A stretch of 20,628 nt of DNA from a virus, in the IMG/VR virus record IMGVR_UViG_3300010885_038267, positions 1 through 20,628 of that record. The stretch is one strand, 5' to 3'. The notes below the pieces were generated by a model. It saw only the letters and a program-made list of their open reading frames with translations. It was not told where the DNA came from and ran no database searches. Made by a program: the position numbers and the translations under genes. Positions 11,678 to 19,030 of the stretch are shown here, in pieces; the stretch's first letter is position 1; each line of letters begins with the position of its first letter.

Positions 11678-13510
11678 TTAATCGCTAGAATGGCGTTTGT
11701 AGGGCGGCTTACTGTTTTTTACTTGCTTCGGGTCTAATCGCTTTGGCGGGTCGCAGTGAGTAAACGAATACCGATAAGGATTAAATTTCAGGTAAAACGT
11801 TGATAGCCAGCCAGTTTCACGTTGCTTTTCAAGCATGATTTCCGTGTCGTGCATTGCGTCCAACTCATCTTTTGCAAGCGTTCCATCCCTTCGCGCTTGG
11901 TCTTTTTCGCTATTTCTGACAATGATAGCGATATTGTCGCAGTTGTTAGCGATAAGCGATGATCCTTTGATTGAATCAAGGCTAGGCCCTGATCCTTGCG
12001 CAGTTTTTCTTGAATGAGCTACCATGTGAATATGAATTCCGGTGCTTTTAGCTAGCTCCTGCAATCGGTTAAGAAACTTTCCTTGTGCTGGATAATCTTC
12101 CTCAAGATCTTCAATTCTCATTAAGCTATCAATAACATAGTGCATGATTCCATATCGTTGAAAAGCAAAGCGAATCATCTCTAAAAGCTTGTCTTGATTG
12201 ATAAATCCAATTACATCAGCAAAGAAAATTAAATGACCGTAACTATCCAAGAAAGCGGCTCCCTGACTTGGTGAAAGCTCACTTCCCATTTTTGACATAG
12301 GCGCGGCCATCTTACGAAGAATCGTTTCTGCCTTCATCTCCATTGAGGCTATGAAAATAGGATTATCACTAATGATAAGCGCAAGCATGAGGTAATTTAA
12401 AAACGTAGATTTTCCCGCGCTAGTTTTACCAGTCCAAACCGTCACTTCTCCTGGCCTAAAATAGAATCCCTCATAAGGCCATGCTTTCTTGAAAAATGGC
12501 ATTGTGAACGGCTCTGGCTTGCTTCGTAACTCTTCGGCTAATCGTGGCCCTAAATCGCTAGCAAGGACTAATCCTTCAAGCTTTGGCGGTTTGGCATCCC
12601 TAATCCATGTTTCCGCATCTTGAGCCGTAAAACCATCTCGCAAGCAATCATTAGCGTCTTTCCTTGGTAGCTTCACAACAAGGCAACGATGAATTCCTAG
12701 CCTGTCGATAACTTTAGAAGCAATAGCCGCTCCTGTTTTATCCATGTCAAAACTGACGTAAATGTGATCAAATGCCGCAAGATTTGCCCACTCGTAATCA
12801 ACCCACGATAACCCGCTGCCGTTAGGAACGGATAATGCCGGAATTCCCCATTGATTCCATGTCATGGCGTCGATTTGACCTTCACAAAGCAAAACGGTTT
12901 TGGCTTTAAAGGCTGAATCAGGCAAAGCTTGCCAGCCGAATAAGGACGGGGCGCAACCTGTATCTTGCCATACTTTCTTCTTTTCGTCGCCAGTTGGTAA
13001 ATTGCGGAATGATCGGTTGATTAGTTCGCCGCTAGGTGAGTAAGACGGGAAAACAATAGCTCTCGCGTCTGGCTTTCCTGCAACCTTAAATCTGGTTAGA
13101 ACTTCGGCTGAAATTTTGCGCTTTGAGGTCAACCATTGCATCGCTGACCCACCTTCGGCCAAAGGGTGTATTCCGTTGGTAGAAGGCTTGCTGTAAACTT
13201 TAGCCTTTTCTTGTATTGGATCAACGATTCCAAGCCACTCTTTCGCCTGCTTAATTGCTTCCGGCTTGGTGATATTCCGTGATAGCTGCCAAAGGTCTAA
13301 AAGATCGCCATGTTGATCTTCATCAGCCCAATCCCTCCAACTTCCCGCGTGTTGCCCGCTTAATTGCACTTTAAGCGAGATTCCAGCGCTTCCAGAGGCA
13401 TCTCCGGCTAGCCACTCGCCTTTGACTGCCTTGCCGCCAGAAAGCAGCATTGCGCAAACTGCGTCGGCTCTGTCCGCGAGCCTCTTTGAAATGTCAGATA
13501 CAGAGTGCAT
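11678..13510 (-). CDS. Bifunctional TOPRIM primase / DnaB-type helicase
   Basis: A 610-residue replicative enzyme like phage T7 gp4: it makes RNA primers and unwinds DNA as a ring. The N-terminal 100 residues match the primase zinc-domain position (GDLLDLWQLSRN, then EAIKQAKEWLG) but lack the four zinc cysteines. The TOPRIM fold has V-L-L-C-E-G-Q-I-D-A at 206-215 and the D-x-D motif FDMDKTG at 254-260. The RecA-type helicase has Walker A GKTSAGKST at 361-369, Walker B H-Y-V-I-D-S-L at 457-463, and M-V-A-H-S-R-K at 496-502. The ring-type family length is normal. ATG 13510 overlaps the stop of the replication protein (TAATG). Its neighbours upstream (DnaD-like protein, helicase, methyltransferase) show that this is the replication operon. 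Confidence 0.93.
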   Translation of the reverse strand: MHSVSDISKRLADRADAVCAMLLSGGKAVKGEWLAGDASGSAGISLKVQLSGQHAGSWRDWADEDQHGDLLDLWQLSRNITKPEAIKQAKEWLGIVDPIQEKAKVYSKPSTNGIHPLAEGGSAMQWLTSKRKISAEVLTRFKVAGKPDARAIVFPSYSPSGELINRSFRNLPTGDEKKKVWQDTGCAPSLFGWQALPDSAFKAKTVLLCEGQIDAMTWNQWGIPALSVPNGSGLSWVDYEWANLAAFDHIYVSFDMDKTGAAIASKVIDRLGIHRCLVVKLPRKDANDCLRDGFTAQDAETWIRDAKPPKLEGLVLASDLGPRLAEELRSKPEPFTMPFFKKAWPYEGFYFRPGEVTVWTGKTSAGKSTFLNYLMLALIISDNPIFIASMEMKAETILRKMAAPMSKMGSELSPSQGAAFLDSYGHLIFFADVIGFINQDKLLEMIRFAFQRYGIMHYVIDSLMRIEDLEEDYPAQGKFLNRLQELAKSTGIHIHMVAHSRKTAQGSGPSLDSIKGSSLIANNCDNIAIIVRNSEKDQARRDGTLAKDELDAMHDTEIMLEKQRETGWLSTFYLKFNPYRYSFTHCDPPKRLDPKQVKNSKPPYKRHSSD

Positions 13511-14385
13511 TATTTAATTGTTCTAGGGTCGAAAACTGCGTCAAAATCATGTGGCGTTCCTTCCCACTCCTCTTTTGCTTTCTTGCGACGTATGGCGAGG
13601 TCTAGGTTAAATCCTCCTTCTGAGTCAAAAAGATCATCAAAATCCTCGTTTTTTGCTTCTGCGGCTGCTTTGGCCTCGGCATACCATTGAGCTTGTCGTT
13701 CGTATTCTGGCGCGTATTTGGCCATAAACTCGGCAGCAGTCGGTGAAGCTGGCTGTGTAAACCCGTTAAATTTCTGCTTTTGGCTAGGCAACCAATTCTG
13801 AGATTTCCATTTTCGCATTCCAGCTTGCCAGTCTTTTGACGGGGTATTGCCATTCTTCCAGCCATTTGCCTCCCAATGGTCAAACATGAATTCGCCGTCT
13901 ATGGCTTGGAGTCCAATTTCAAGAGCGTATGAAACAAGTTCGTCTAAAGTGCCTCTAGCTTTATTTACTTTCGGCTCGCTCTTTTCCGTTTCCGTTTCCT
14001 TGTCTTTATCCTCTTCCTTATCCTTATCCTTATCTTGGAGGGTATTGATACCCTTTGGATACCCTTCTAAACCATGTTTTAACAAAGACTGAAAGACAGG
14101 ATTGTGTGCTTTGCATTCACGGCTAAGATTACCATATTGATAGGGGATGAACTTCGTCACAATCCATTTCTCACAAGAAAGTTTTACAACTCTATCACCT
14201 AAGTCTGAAAGGGTATCCATAGGTATTGGCATACCTATCTGAAAGCTTGCTAGCTCAAGATCAATATCTATGATTCCGGCATTATCGCATGAATCTAAAA
14301 GCCACATCCAAAGCAGTTTAGCTCTAGGTTTCAACTTTCTAAACCATGGGTCTGCCCACTTAGAGGTTTCGGTAAAGCGTTTAAT
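13510..14385 (-). CDS. DnaD-like phage replication/replisome-organiser protein, probable ATT start
   Basis: A 291-residue protein. The N-terminal 110 residues (KRFTETSKWADPWFRKLKPR, then LLWMWLLDSCDNAGIIDIDL) have the winged-helix pattern of phage replisome organisers that load helicase, and match the common start M-x-R-F-T-x-T-x-K-W-x-D-P-W-F-R-K-L. A charged low-complexity linker follows (about 117-135, D-K repeats), then a second helical domain (EFMFDHWEANGWKNG, W-x-A-G-M-R-K-W). The usual ATG is absent. TTG 14334 would remove the conserved first 17 residues. GGAGG lies five bases before an ATT codon at 14385-14383 that overlaps the upstream stop (ATTAA), so I infer ATT initiation. The gene is followed by the primase-helicase with a one-base overlap. 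Confidence 0.82.
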   Translation of the reverse strand: MKRFTETSKWADPWFRKLKPRAKLLWMWLLDSCDNAGIIDIDLELASFQIGMPIPMDTLSDLGDRVVKLSCEKWIVTKFIPYQYGNLSRECKAHNPVFQSLLKHGLEGYPKGINTLQDKDKDKEEDKDKETETEKSEPKVNKARGTLDELVSYALEIGLQAIDGEFMFDHWEANGWKNGNTPSKDWQAGMRKWKSQNWLPSQKQKFNGFTQPASPTAAEFMAKYAPEYERQAQWYAEAKAAAEAKNEDFDDLFDSEGGFNLDLAIRRKKAKEEWEGTPHDFDAVFDPRTIK

Positions 14386-14770
14386 AAAAGCCTCCTTTCA
14401 TGCAGCATTTCTCACACAAAGGCTCATGCTTGCCATTTCTGCCCGCCACATCACTTACTTGAAGTGATTCATTGCACTTGTGACAGTGCAACTTGGTATC
14501 AATCGACGAATTTATAAAGCTTTCCGTAATAGCCTCAAGGCTACCATTGTGGACCTCGTGAAGCTTTTCATGGCACTTCTCGCATAAAGTGACAAGCGCC
14601 TCGTCGTCATAATCCCAAATCTTTCGGCCTTTCTGGTAGTATCTGTGATGAACGTTGAGTGTTCTGTCATCACGATCACAACGGCGACATCTAAAATTGT
14701 CACGCTTCATAATCTGCAAACGCTTCTTTTGCCAGCGTGGATCGCTATAATCTTCAAATTGGAATTTCAT
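14381..14770 (-). CDS. HNH endonuclease, 129 aa, with C-terminal zinc ribbon
   Basis: A 129-residue HNH protein. The Y-x-x-x-x-W-Q-K-K-R-L-Q-I-M-K-R-D-N-F-R-C start (residues 8-28) leads into the core: C28-x2-C31, V-H-H-R-Y-Y (H41, H42), E-A-L-V-T-L-C-x-x-C (C63, C66) and H67/H71. This is the classic Cys4-HNH fold. A second ribbon follows, C96-x2-C99 and C119-x2-C122. I start it at ATG 14770. A TTG at 14782 is possible, but the ATG gives the usual N-terminus. Its last codons (AAA GGA GGC TTT) supply the SD for the replication protein. It is preceded by a terminator-like RNA at 14781-14842. Phage HNH proteins of this size assist packaging or act as mobile nucleases. Confidence 0.88.
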   Translation of the reverse strand: MKFQFEDYSDPRWQKKRLQIMKRDNFRCRRCDRDDRTLNVHHRYYQKGRKIWDYDDEALVTLCEKCHEKLHEVHNGSLEAITESFINSSIDTKLHCHKCNESLQVSDVAGRNGKHEPLCEKCCMKGGFY

Positions 14771-14780
14771 AATAGGGCGC

Positions 14781-14842
14781 AAAAAACCCCTGAAAAGAAT
14801 TCCACGGAAGACCCCTTTCGGGCATGGAACTCATTTCAGAGG
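14781..14842 (-). terminator. Branched hairpin with U-tract directly before the HNH gene; terminator or attenuator
   Basis: On the minus strand, CCUCUGAAA (14842-14834) pairs with UUUCAGGGG (14795-14787, one G-U), enclosing UUCCA/UGGAA (14829-14825 with 14804-14800) and a CCC-GAAA-GGG mini-hairpin (14822-14820 with 14815-14813). Six U follow at once (14786-14781), and the HNH ATG lies ten bases further. A typical intrinsic terminator form, but it sits in the middle of an operon. The other bases of 14843-14931 show no gene. Confidence 0.65.
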
Positions 14843-14931
14843 TCGGATTAACTGCTTAAATCTGGTTTACGCTGGTCTTCACAACGTAAATGTCTTTTCG
14901 ACTCTCTAAACTGCCATCTTTTGGGGGAATG

Positions 14932-15213
14932 TCAATCCTGACCCTTTTCGCGTTTTTGAAATTTGGCTAAATCAACAACCTCGTTGTAAAAGCCATTATC
15001 CGTTTTTTCACCCCAATAACCATCAACCCTTGCGGCAAGTGAAATTGCTCGCAGCCTTCCAGCAAGTTTGATAGCCTCCATGTAATGGCCGTTAGGATAT
15101 TTCTTGGCAAAATCTAAAACCAAGTCATTAACTCGTTGAGATAGACCGTCGCGGCCTAACCGTTTACCCTCGGCCCGTAATTGTTTTGATTGTTGAAGTG
15201 AATGTATGCTCAT
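14932..15213 (-). CDS. Hypothetical helical protein, 93 aa
   Basis: A 93-residue basic, helical protein (HSLQQSKQLRAEGKRLG, VNDLVLDFAKKYPNG, AIKLAGRLRAISLAARVDG). No family is recognised. It begins at ATG 15213, 24 bases after the methyltransferase stop, and is preceded by an A/T leader without an SD. It is the last gene before the branched terminator-like element at 14781-14842, so it may end the promoter-proximal half of the leftward operon. Function unknown. Confidence 0.65.
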   Translation of the reverse strand: MSIHSLQQSKQLRAEGKRLGRDGLSQRVNDLVLDFAKKYPNGHYMEAIKLAGRLRAISLAARVDGYWGEKTDNGFYNEVVDLAKFQKREKGQD

Positions 15214-15237
15214 ATTTTTTGGCGTGTTAGACGGGGA

Positions 15238-16203
15238 TTAAACTACAAAAAGCTCTTGTTCAGTGTGCGTTTTAATATTTTCCAAATTTTTCACCGCTTG
15301 ATTATAATAAGACTCTTTAAGCTCTACGCCTATACCCTTACGCCCATTAACGACTGCTCCATAAACCTCACTTCCTACACCCATGAACGGAGTAAAGACA
15401 ACCTCTCCAGGATTCGACCAAAGCACACAAGCGCGTTCGATGACATCTAATTGTAATGGATGGCAATGGCGCTCGTCGTCGTTTTCTTTTGCTGAACGAT
15501 GTGAAAGCACATTATCAATTCGGATATCATCCCAAAATGCATCAGCGTAACGCCTCCAAATCCAATGAGAAAAGCGATTTTTCTTTTGATCGCCTTCCAT
15601 GTTTTTCAGGTGCAAAAGCTCGGCTGGCATCGCTTTCTCTCCGGCGTAGCGTTCCAATCCGGTAGGGTGAGCCACGGGCACAGCATTGTCGCCACTGCGA
15701 CGGAAAATCAAGAGTTGATCCGCGTTCGCCATTGAACAGCGCGTAGAGTCCTCGCAGCAAGTGCGGTGAGCTAGTGACTTCATCATGGTCCGGTTGCGCA
15801 CCGTCAGCGGCTCCTTCCAAATGAAATAACGATGAGTGAACCGCCATCCGTTTTTTTCATGAAGCCGGATGACATCGCCTGGAAAATCTAAAAGTGAGTC
15901 ATTTCCACTGTTTCCAGTTGGAATGTCCATGCAATGAACGGCGGTCATACGGCCTGGCTTTGTAAGCCGATGTAGTTCTTTGATGACAAATTCATAATGC
16001 TCGTCAAATTCTTTTGCGTCCATGGAATTAGAAATATCTTCAGGGTCTGAACTATATTGATATAATCCGCCGCTTCCAGTCTTAAAAGGAGGTGAATATA
16101 TTGAAAGATCAATACACTCTTTTTTCATTTCTTTCATTACGGCCACACAATCGCCATTATATAATGCGTGTGTATTTGTTATAATTTGGTTTTTAACGCT
16201 CAT
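15238..16203 (-). CDS. DNA methyltransferase, beta class (N4-cytosine/N6-adenine)
   Basis: A 321-residue DNA amino-methyltransferase. The catalytic motif IV S-P-P-F at 37-40 (LSIYSPPFKTGSGG) precedes the SAM-binding F-x-G-x-G block at 270-277 (FTPFMGVGSE) and the ribose-binding G-I-G-V-E-L at about 291-296. Order IV before I defines the beta class. The S-P-P-F/Y form is commoner in N4-cytosine enzymes, while D-P-P-Y is usual for N6-adenine. The target-recognition region lies in the middle (about 120-230). It starts at ATG 16203 with an A-rich leader. It is 25 bases from the helicase gene and has no partner restriction nuclease, so it probably protects phage DNA or regulates. The recognition sequence cannot be read from this. 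Confidence 0.92.
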   Translation of the reverse strand: MSVKNQIITNTHALYNGDCVAVMKEMKKECIDLSIYSPPFKTGSGGLYQYSSDPEDISNSMDAKEFDEHYEFVIKELHRLTKPGRMTAVHCMDIPTGNSGNDSLLDFPGDVIRLHEKNGWRFTHRYFIWKEPLTVRNRTMMKSLAHRTCCEDSTRCSMANADQLLIFRRSGDNAVPVAHPTGLERYAGEKAMPAELLHLKNMEGDQKKNRFSHWIWRRYADAFWDDIRIDNVLSHRSAKENDDERHCHPLQLDVIERACVLWSNPGEVVFTPFMGVGSEVYGAVVNGRKGIGVELKESYYNQAVKNLENIKTHTEQELFVV

Positions 16204-16228
16204 ATTAATTTACTTTTGTTGTTATGTT

Positions 16229-17653
16229 TTATAGCCAGCTAGGAATGACTTCTTTTTTTGTGAATTTATCCACACGTTCAAGACTTACCGCGTGATTCAT
16301 TTGCTTAATAAGTTCATCAAACATGCGGTCAGCTAATGCTGATTTTCGAGTCATGTTTTCTCGGATTCTTACTTCTCCTTCACTAGCAATAATATCTACT
16401 GTGACGGGGTTCTTTTGACCAAACCTCCAACAACGTCGAGTTGCTTGGTAGTATTGCTCATAGGAGTGCGACGCAAACGTAACAACATGATTGCAGAATT
16501 GCCAGTTAAGTCCCCAAGCTCCAATTTTTGGCTTCAAAATCAACACTCGCTTATCTTGACGAGTAAATGAATCATAGGCTGCTTCTTTTGCGTCGTCGTC
16601 CATTGATCCCTTAACTTGGACGCTATTTGGAATAATCTTTTCCAACATATCGCCTTCATTATTCATGTGACACCAGACAACGGCGGGCCGATTATGAGCA
16701 ACTAAATCTGCCGCTAACTGGCAACGCTCGTTAAGCGTCCGCCTGCGCTCATCTCGTTCCTCGCCAAGCCCAAATGCTGGCATAGTAAAGAGCATGCCTT
16801 CCGGTGGCGTTGTTGCTTTGACCATGTGTTCACGCTCAATTAGTAAAGGCAATTCATAGCCTTTATCGTTAAACCCAATATCAGAAGGTTTCCTACAAGC
16901 TCTTGCCCAAGAACAAACCCAACGCCAAAAATGATCGTGAGCGTGACCTTTTAATCTCCATCCGTTAATTGCTTGAGATACACGAAATGAAATCTTGCCA
17001 AAGTGATTTGCTTGTTTCTCAAGAGTGTTAATTTTTTTCTCGTATTGATCGGTTGTTTTTTGATCCATTTGCTTAAAAAAGCGCGTTAGCATATCGGAAT
17101 TATTTAAATCACCTAATGCCTCGGATGAAGTTCCTAATTCTGTAAAATCGTTAGGTGCTGCCGTTGCCGTCCAAAGTGAACGGTAAGGAATTTTTAGCAT
17201 AAAACGAGTTACTGCTTTTTGTGTTGCTCCTGTAGCGTGTTTAATGATTGAGCTTTCGTCACAAGCAACGCCGACAAAATCAGACGGGTTAAATAAATGA
17301 AGCTTCTCATAGTTCGTTACAGTAATTCTCCCCATTACTTTTCCGTCTCTAGAGCGTAATGCCTGAATGCCAAATTTAAAAGCTTCCGCGACAGTCTGAG
17401 CGCCAACAGCAAGCGGTGTCAAAATAAGCACGTTTCCGTTAGTGTTTTCTATAATGTTTTGACACCAAACTAATTGCATAAGGGTTTTGCCAAGTCCGCA
17501 ATCAGCAAAAATGGCGCAACGCCCTTTTTCAATCGCCCATGTTATTAGGGCTTGTTGGAAAGGAAAAAGGAAATCAGGCATGAATACCGGATCAAATCCG
17601 CAACGCTCTCCTAGTTGCGTTTTAGCATTTAAAAAATCTTTATAATCGCTCAT
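16229..17653 (-). CDS. SF2 (SNF2-like) DNA helicase/translocase
   Basis: A 474-residue superfamily 2 ATPase. Q-motif-like FPFQQALI is at 30-37, motif I A-D-C-G-L-G-K-T at 50-57, motif Ia LILTPLAV at 76-83, motif II D-E-S-S at 132-135, and motif III T-A-T-A-A-P-N at 162-168. In the second RecA lobe, motif V is I-G-A-W-G-L-N-W-Q and motif VI is Y-Y-Q-A-T-R-R-C-W-R-F-G-Q. The Q-x-x-R-x-x-R-x-G-Q pattern is typical of SNF2-type translocases. The length is short, so it lacks accessory domains. It starts at ATG 17653; the SD (AGGAGGA) lies in the last Glu codons of the gene before it. It may work with the adjacent methyltransferase or in replication and recombination. The task is not shown. Confidence 0.92.
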   Translation of the reverse strand: MSDYKDFLNAKTQLGERCGFDPVFMPDFLFPFQQALITWAIEKGRCAIFADCGLGKTLMQLVWCQNIIENTNGNVLILTPLAVGAQTVAEAFKFGIQALRSRDGKVMGRITVTNYEKLHLFNPSDFVGVACDESSIIKHATGATQKAVTRFMLKIPYRSLWTATAAPNDFTELGTSSEALGDLNNSDMLTRFFKQMDQKTTDQYEKKINTLEKQANHFGKISFRVSQAINGWRLKGHAHDHFWRWVCSWARACRKPSDIGFNDKGYELPLLIEREHMVKATTPPEGMLFTMPAFGLGEERDERRRTLNERCQLAADLVAHNRPAVVWCHMNNEGDMLEKIIPNSVQVKGSMDDDAKEAAYDSFTRQDKRVLILKPKIGAWGLNWQFCNHVVTFASHSYEQYYQATRRCWRFGQKNPVTVDIIASEGEVRIRENMTRKSALADRMFDELIKQMNHAVSLERVDKFTKKEVIPSWL

Positions 17654-17656
17654 ATT

Positions 17657-18112
17657 CTACTCTTCCTCCTTTTCAACTTTGTATCCGTTTTTGGTATGTA
17701 CGACGCCGCTAAGATGTAGCAATGTTTTTAAGCAAAATGTAATCACATCTTCCTTCATGCGTAGTTCTTTGACTAGGTAGTCTATAGTGTAAGCCTTGCC
17801 CTTGTGCTTCGTGAGAAAGGTGAGGACTTTAAGCATCTGCGCCTTTTGCTCTGGCGTGAAGTTAAAGCGTTTCAAGATCAGCCTGTAATCGTATTTTACA
17901 GGTTCTACTTCGCAAACGATATTAGTTCCCGCTTTCAATCCAGTAGGCTTTCCTGCTGGCATTTTAGCAACAAGACTATTGCGGAAATCCTTAGCCTCTT
18001 GGAGCGTTGGGAAAGTTCTGCTATACGTGTTGCCAAGCCTGTCTAGGCGGACTTGGTAAGAACCTGAGCTTAGAAGTTGAATGCCTGTTTCTATTTTTGT
18101 TCGTTTGCGCAT
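17657..18112 (-). CDS. Two-domain DNA-binding protein: AP2-like N-terminus, winged-helix-like C-terminus
   Basis: A 151-residue protein. Residues 8-50 (TGIQLLSSGSYQVRLDRLG, then YSRTFPTLQEAKDFRN) match the three-strand AP2/integrase arm-binding domain that begins G-x-x-x-x-x-x-G-x-Y-x-V-R. Residues 85-150 (FTPEQKAQMLKVLTFLTKHK, YTIDYLVKELRMKEDVITFC) form a winged-helix-like repeat of helices. Such small two-domain proteins bind DNA as early phage regulators. No recombinase catalytic residues are present, so it is not an integrase. The stop is three bases before the helicase start region, and the C-terminal K-E-E-E codons contain the helicase SD. Function: DNA binding likely, target unknown. 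Confidence 0.7.
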   Translation of the reverse strand: MRKRTKIETGIQLLSSGSYQVRLDRLGNTYSRTFPTLQEAKDFRNSLVAKMPAGKPTGLKAGTNIVCEVEPVKYDYRLILKRFNFTPEQKAQMLKVLTFLTKHKGKAYTIDYLVKELRMKEDVITFCLKTLLHLSGVVHTKNGYKVEKEEE

Positions 18113-18120
18113 GGTGTTAA

Positions 18121-18708
18121 TTAATTATCAAACCAGAATACAAGCCGAGCTTCAAAACCTTGAGCCAAGAAACATTTCATGGCGGCTAGGATCGCCCAAT
18201 ACTCAGCAATCCAAGTAATAGCATTGTCTTTACCTTTAGCTTCCGTTGTTATCGCCTCAATGTCGTTTGGTGAATTAAGCTTAGGCGTATTAAGCTGATA
18301 GCCGGAAGCCTTCAAGTAAGCTGCAATAGCTAACTCAAACTCATTGGTCGTAAGCGATGAATGACTGTGCCAATCAGGATGACTGACATAATTATTTATT
18401 ATATGATTTTCAGGGTATTTTAAAACACATCCAGATTTCAACCATCTTTCAGCTTGTTCTACTGAGCAATATCCTTCACTATCGTTTTTTGAATCAGTTA
18501 CAAAAAGCCAATAATCGCCAGATGATGCGTAAGCCATATCATCGGTAACACCTTTTGGTTCAAGATGTGGAATGTCATCAACCCTGACGCCAGCCATAGC
18601 TCCAAACATGGAATAGTTACGACCAGGATTAATGCGTCCGCCAAAATCTTTCCAGCTGTCACTTTTAGGCTTCTTGAATTCTATGTAACAATGAATATCG
18701 CAGCCCAT
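18121..18708 (-). CDS. Conserved phage protein beginning MGCDIH, 195 aa
   Basis: A 195-residue protein. The N-terminus M-G-C-D-I-H-C-Y-I-E-F and the following W-x-x-F-G-G-R-I-N-P-G-R-N-Y-S-M-F-G are characteristic of a widespread phage protein whose function I cannot name. The central part has several aromatic clusters (SSGDYWLFVT, YVSHPDWHSHSSL), and the C-terminal half is helical (WIAEYWAILAAMKCFLAQ). The start is ATG 18708. The upstream GTG (18723) gives five extra residues but is not conserved in type, and GAGGA lies in the last codons of the neighbouring gene nine bases before the ATG. Likely early-expressed, as second gene of the leftward operon. Confidence 0.8.
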   Translation of the reverse strand: MGCDIHCYIEFKKPKSDSWKDFGGRINPGRNYSMFGAMAGVRVDDIPHLEPKGVTDDMAYASSGDYWLFVTDSKNDSEGYCSVEQAERWLKSGCVLKYPENHIINNYVSHPDWHSHSSLTTNEFELAIAAYLKASGYQLNTPKLNSPNDIEAITTEAKGKDNAITWIAEYWAILAAMKCFLAQGFEARLVFWFDN

Positions 18709-18709
18709 A

Positions 18710-18898
18710 TTAAGCTTCCTCACTTTCTACTCTTACGGCTAATTGTTTAATATCCTCCATCGGAATCTCAGGCCCAATGATGCCTTCGACTTTAAGCTTG
18801 GATACAGTCAAGTAAATTGGCTCTATGTTGCGTTGTGCGGTGACGACTACATTTAGAATGGAGCCGTAAATCATTAAGCGGACTACTATTTTGTTCAT
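18710..18898 (-). CDS. Hypothetical protein, 62 aa, first gene of the leftward replication operon
   Basis: A 62-residue protein with a beta-rich N-terminal half (NKIVVRLMIYGSILNVVVTA) and an acidic C-terminus (VRVESEEA). No domain is recognised. It starts at ATG 18898, about 30 bases after the expected start of the promoter at 18936-18964. Its last codons (GAG GAA GCT TAA) hold the SD for the MGCDIH gene, and the two are one base apart. It is the promoter-proximal gene of a run of about eleven genes reaching 11119. Function unknown. Confidence 0.65.
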   Translation of the reverse strand: MNKIVVRLMIYGSILNVVVTAQRNIEPIYLTVSKLKVEGIIGPEIPMEDIKQLAVRVESEEA

Positions 18899-18935
18899 GG
18901 TGTTCTGTTGTTTGTTGGTTTCCTTTGACGATGCG

Positions 18936-18964
18936 ATTTAAAAGCATTTGTCTTAATTTGTCAA
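18936..18964 (-). promoter_or_regulatory. Strong leftward promoter of the replication operon
   Basis: On the minus strand: a perfect TTGACA (-35, 18964-18959), 17-base spacer, TTAAAT (-10, 18941-18936), with the ATG 38 bases on. The -10 and its flanks lie in an imperfect dyad (GACGATGC at 18927-18934, GCATTTGTC at 18944-18952), which could be an operator. Confidence 0.65.
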
Positions 18965-18993
18965 ACGGAAAACTAAGTTTTTAACAAAATTAC

Positions 18994-19021
18994 TTGCCAA
19001 GCTTACAAAAGCACATAAACT
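18994..19021 (+). promoter_or_regulatory. Putative rightward promoter of the recT cassette
   Basis: TTGCCA (18994-18999), 16-base spacer, TAAACT (19016-19021). The expected start at about 19028 leaves almost no leader before ATG 19031. It is divergent from the leftward promoter at 18936-18964, so the gap acts as an early-early switch region. Confidence 0.4.
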
Positions 19022-19030
19022 GATTTGACA

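Noticed and set aside
13980-14040. Tandem repeat (CTTATC units) as a functional repeat or iteron
   Set aside because: It encodes the D-K-D-K-E charged linker of the replication protein, so it is explained by low-complexity coding sequence.
15238-18112. DISARM, BREX or restriction-modification defence island
   Set aside because: Only a helicase and a methyltransferase are present. No nuclease, PLD, PglX/PglZ or DUF1998 partner is seen, and all neighbours are phage replication genes.
17657-18112. Tyrosine integrase, from its AP2/arm-type N-terminal domain
   Set aside because: The protein is 151 residues and lacks the R-H-R-Y catalytic domain. It has a winged-helix-like C-terminus instead.
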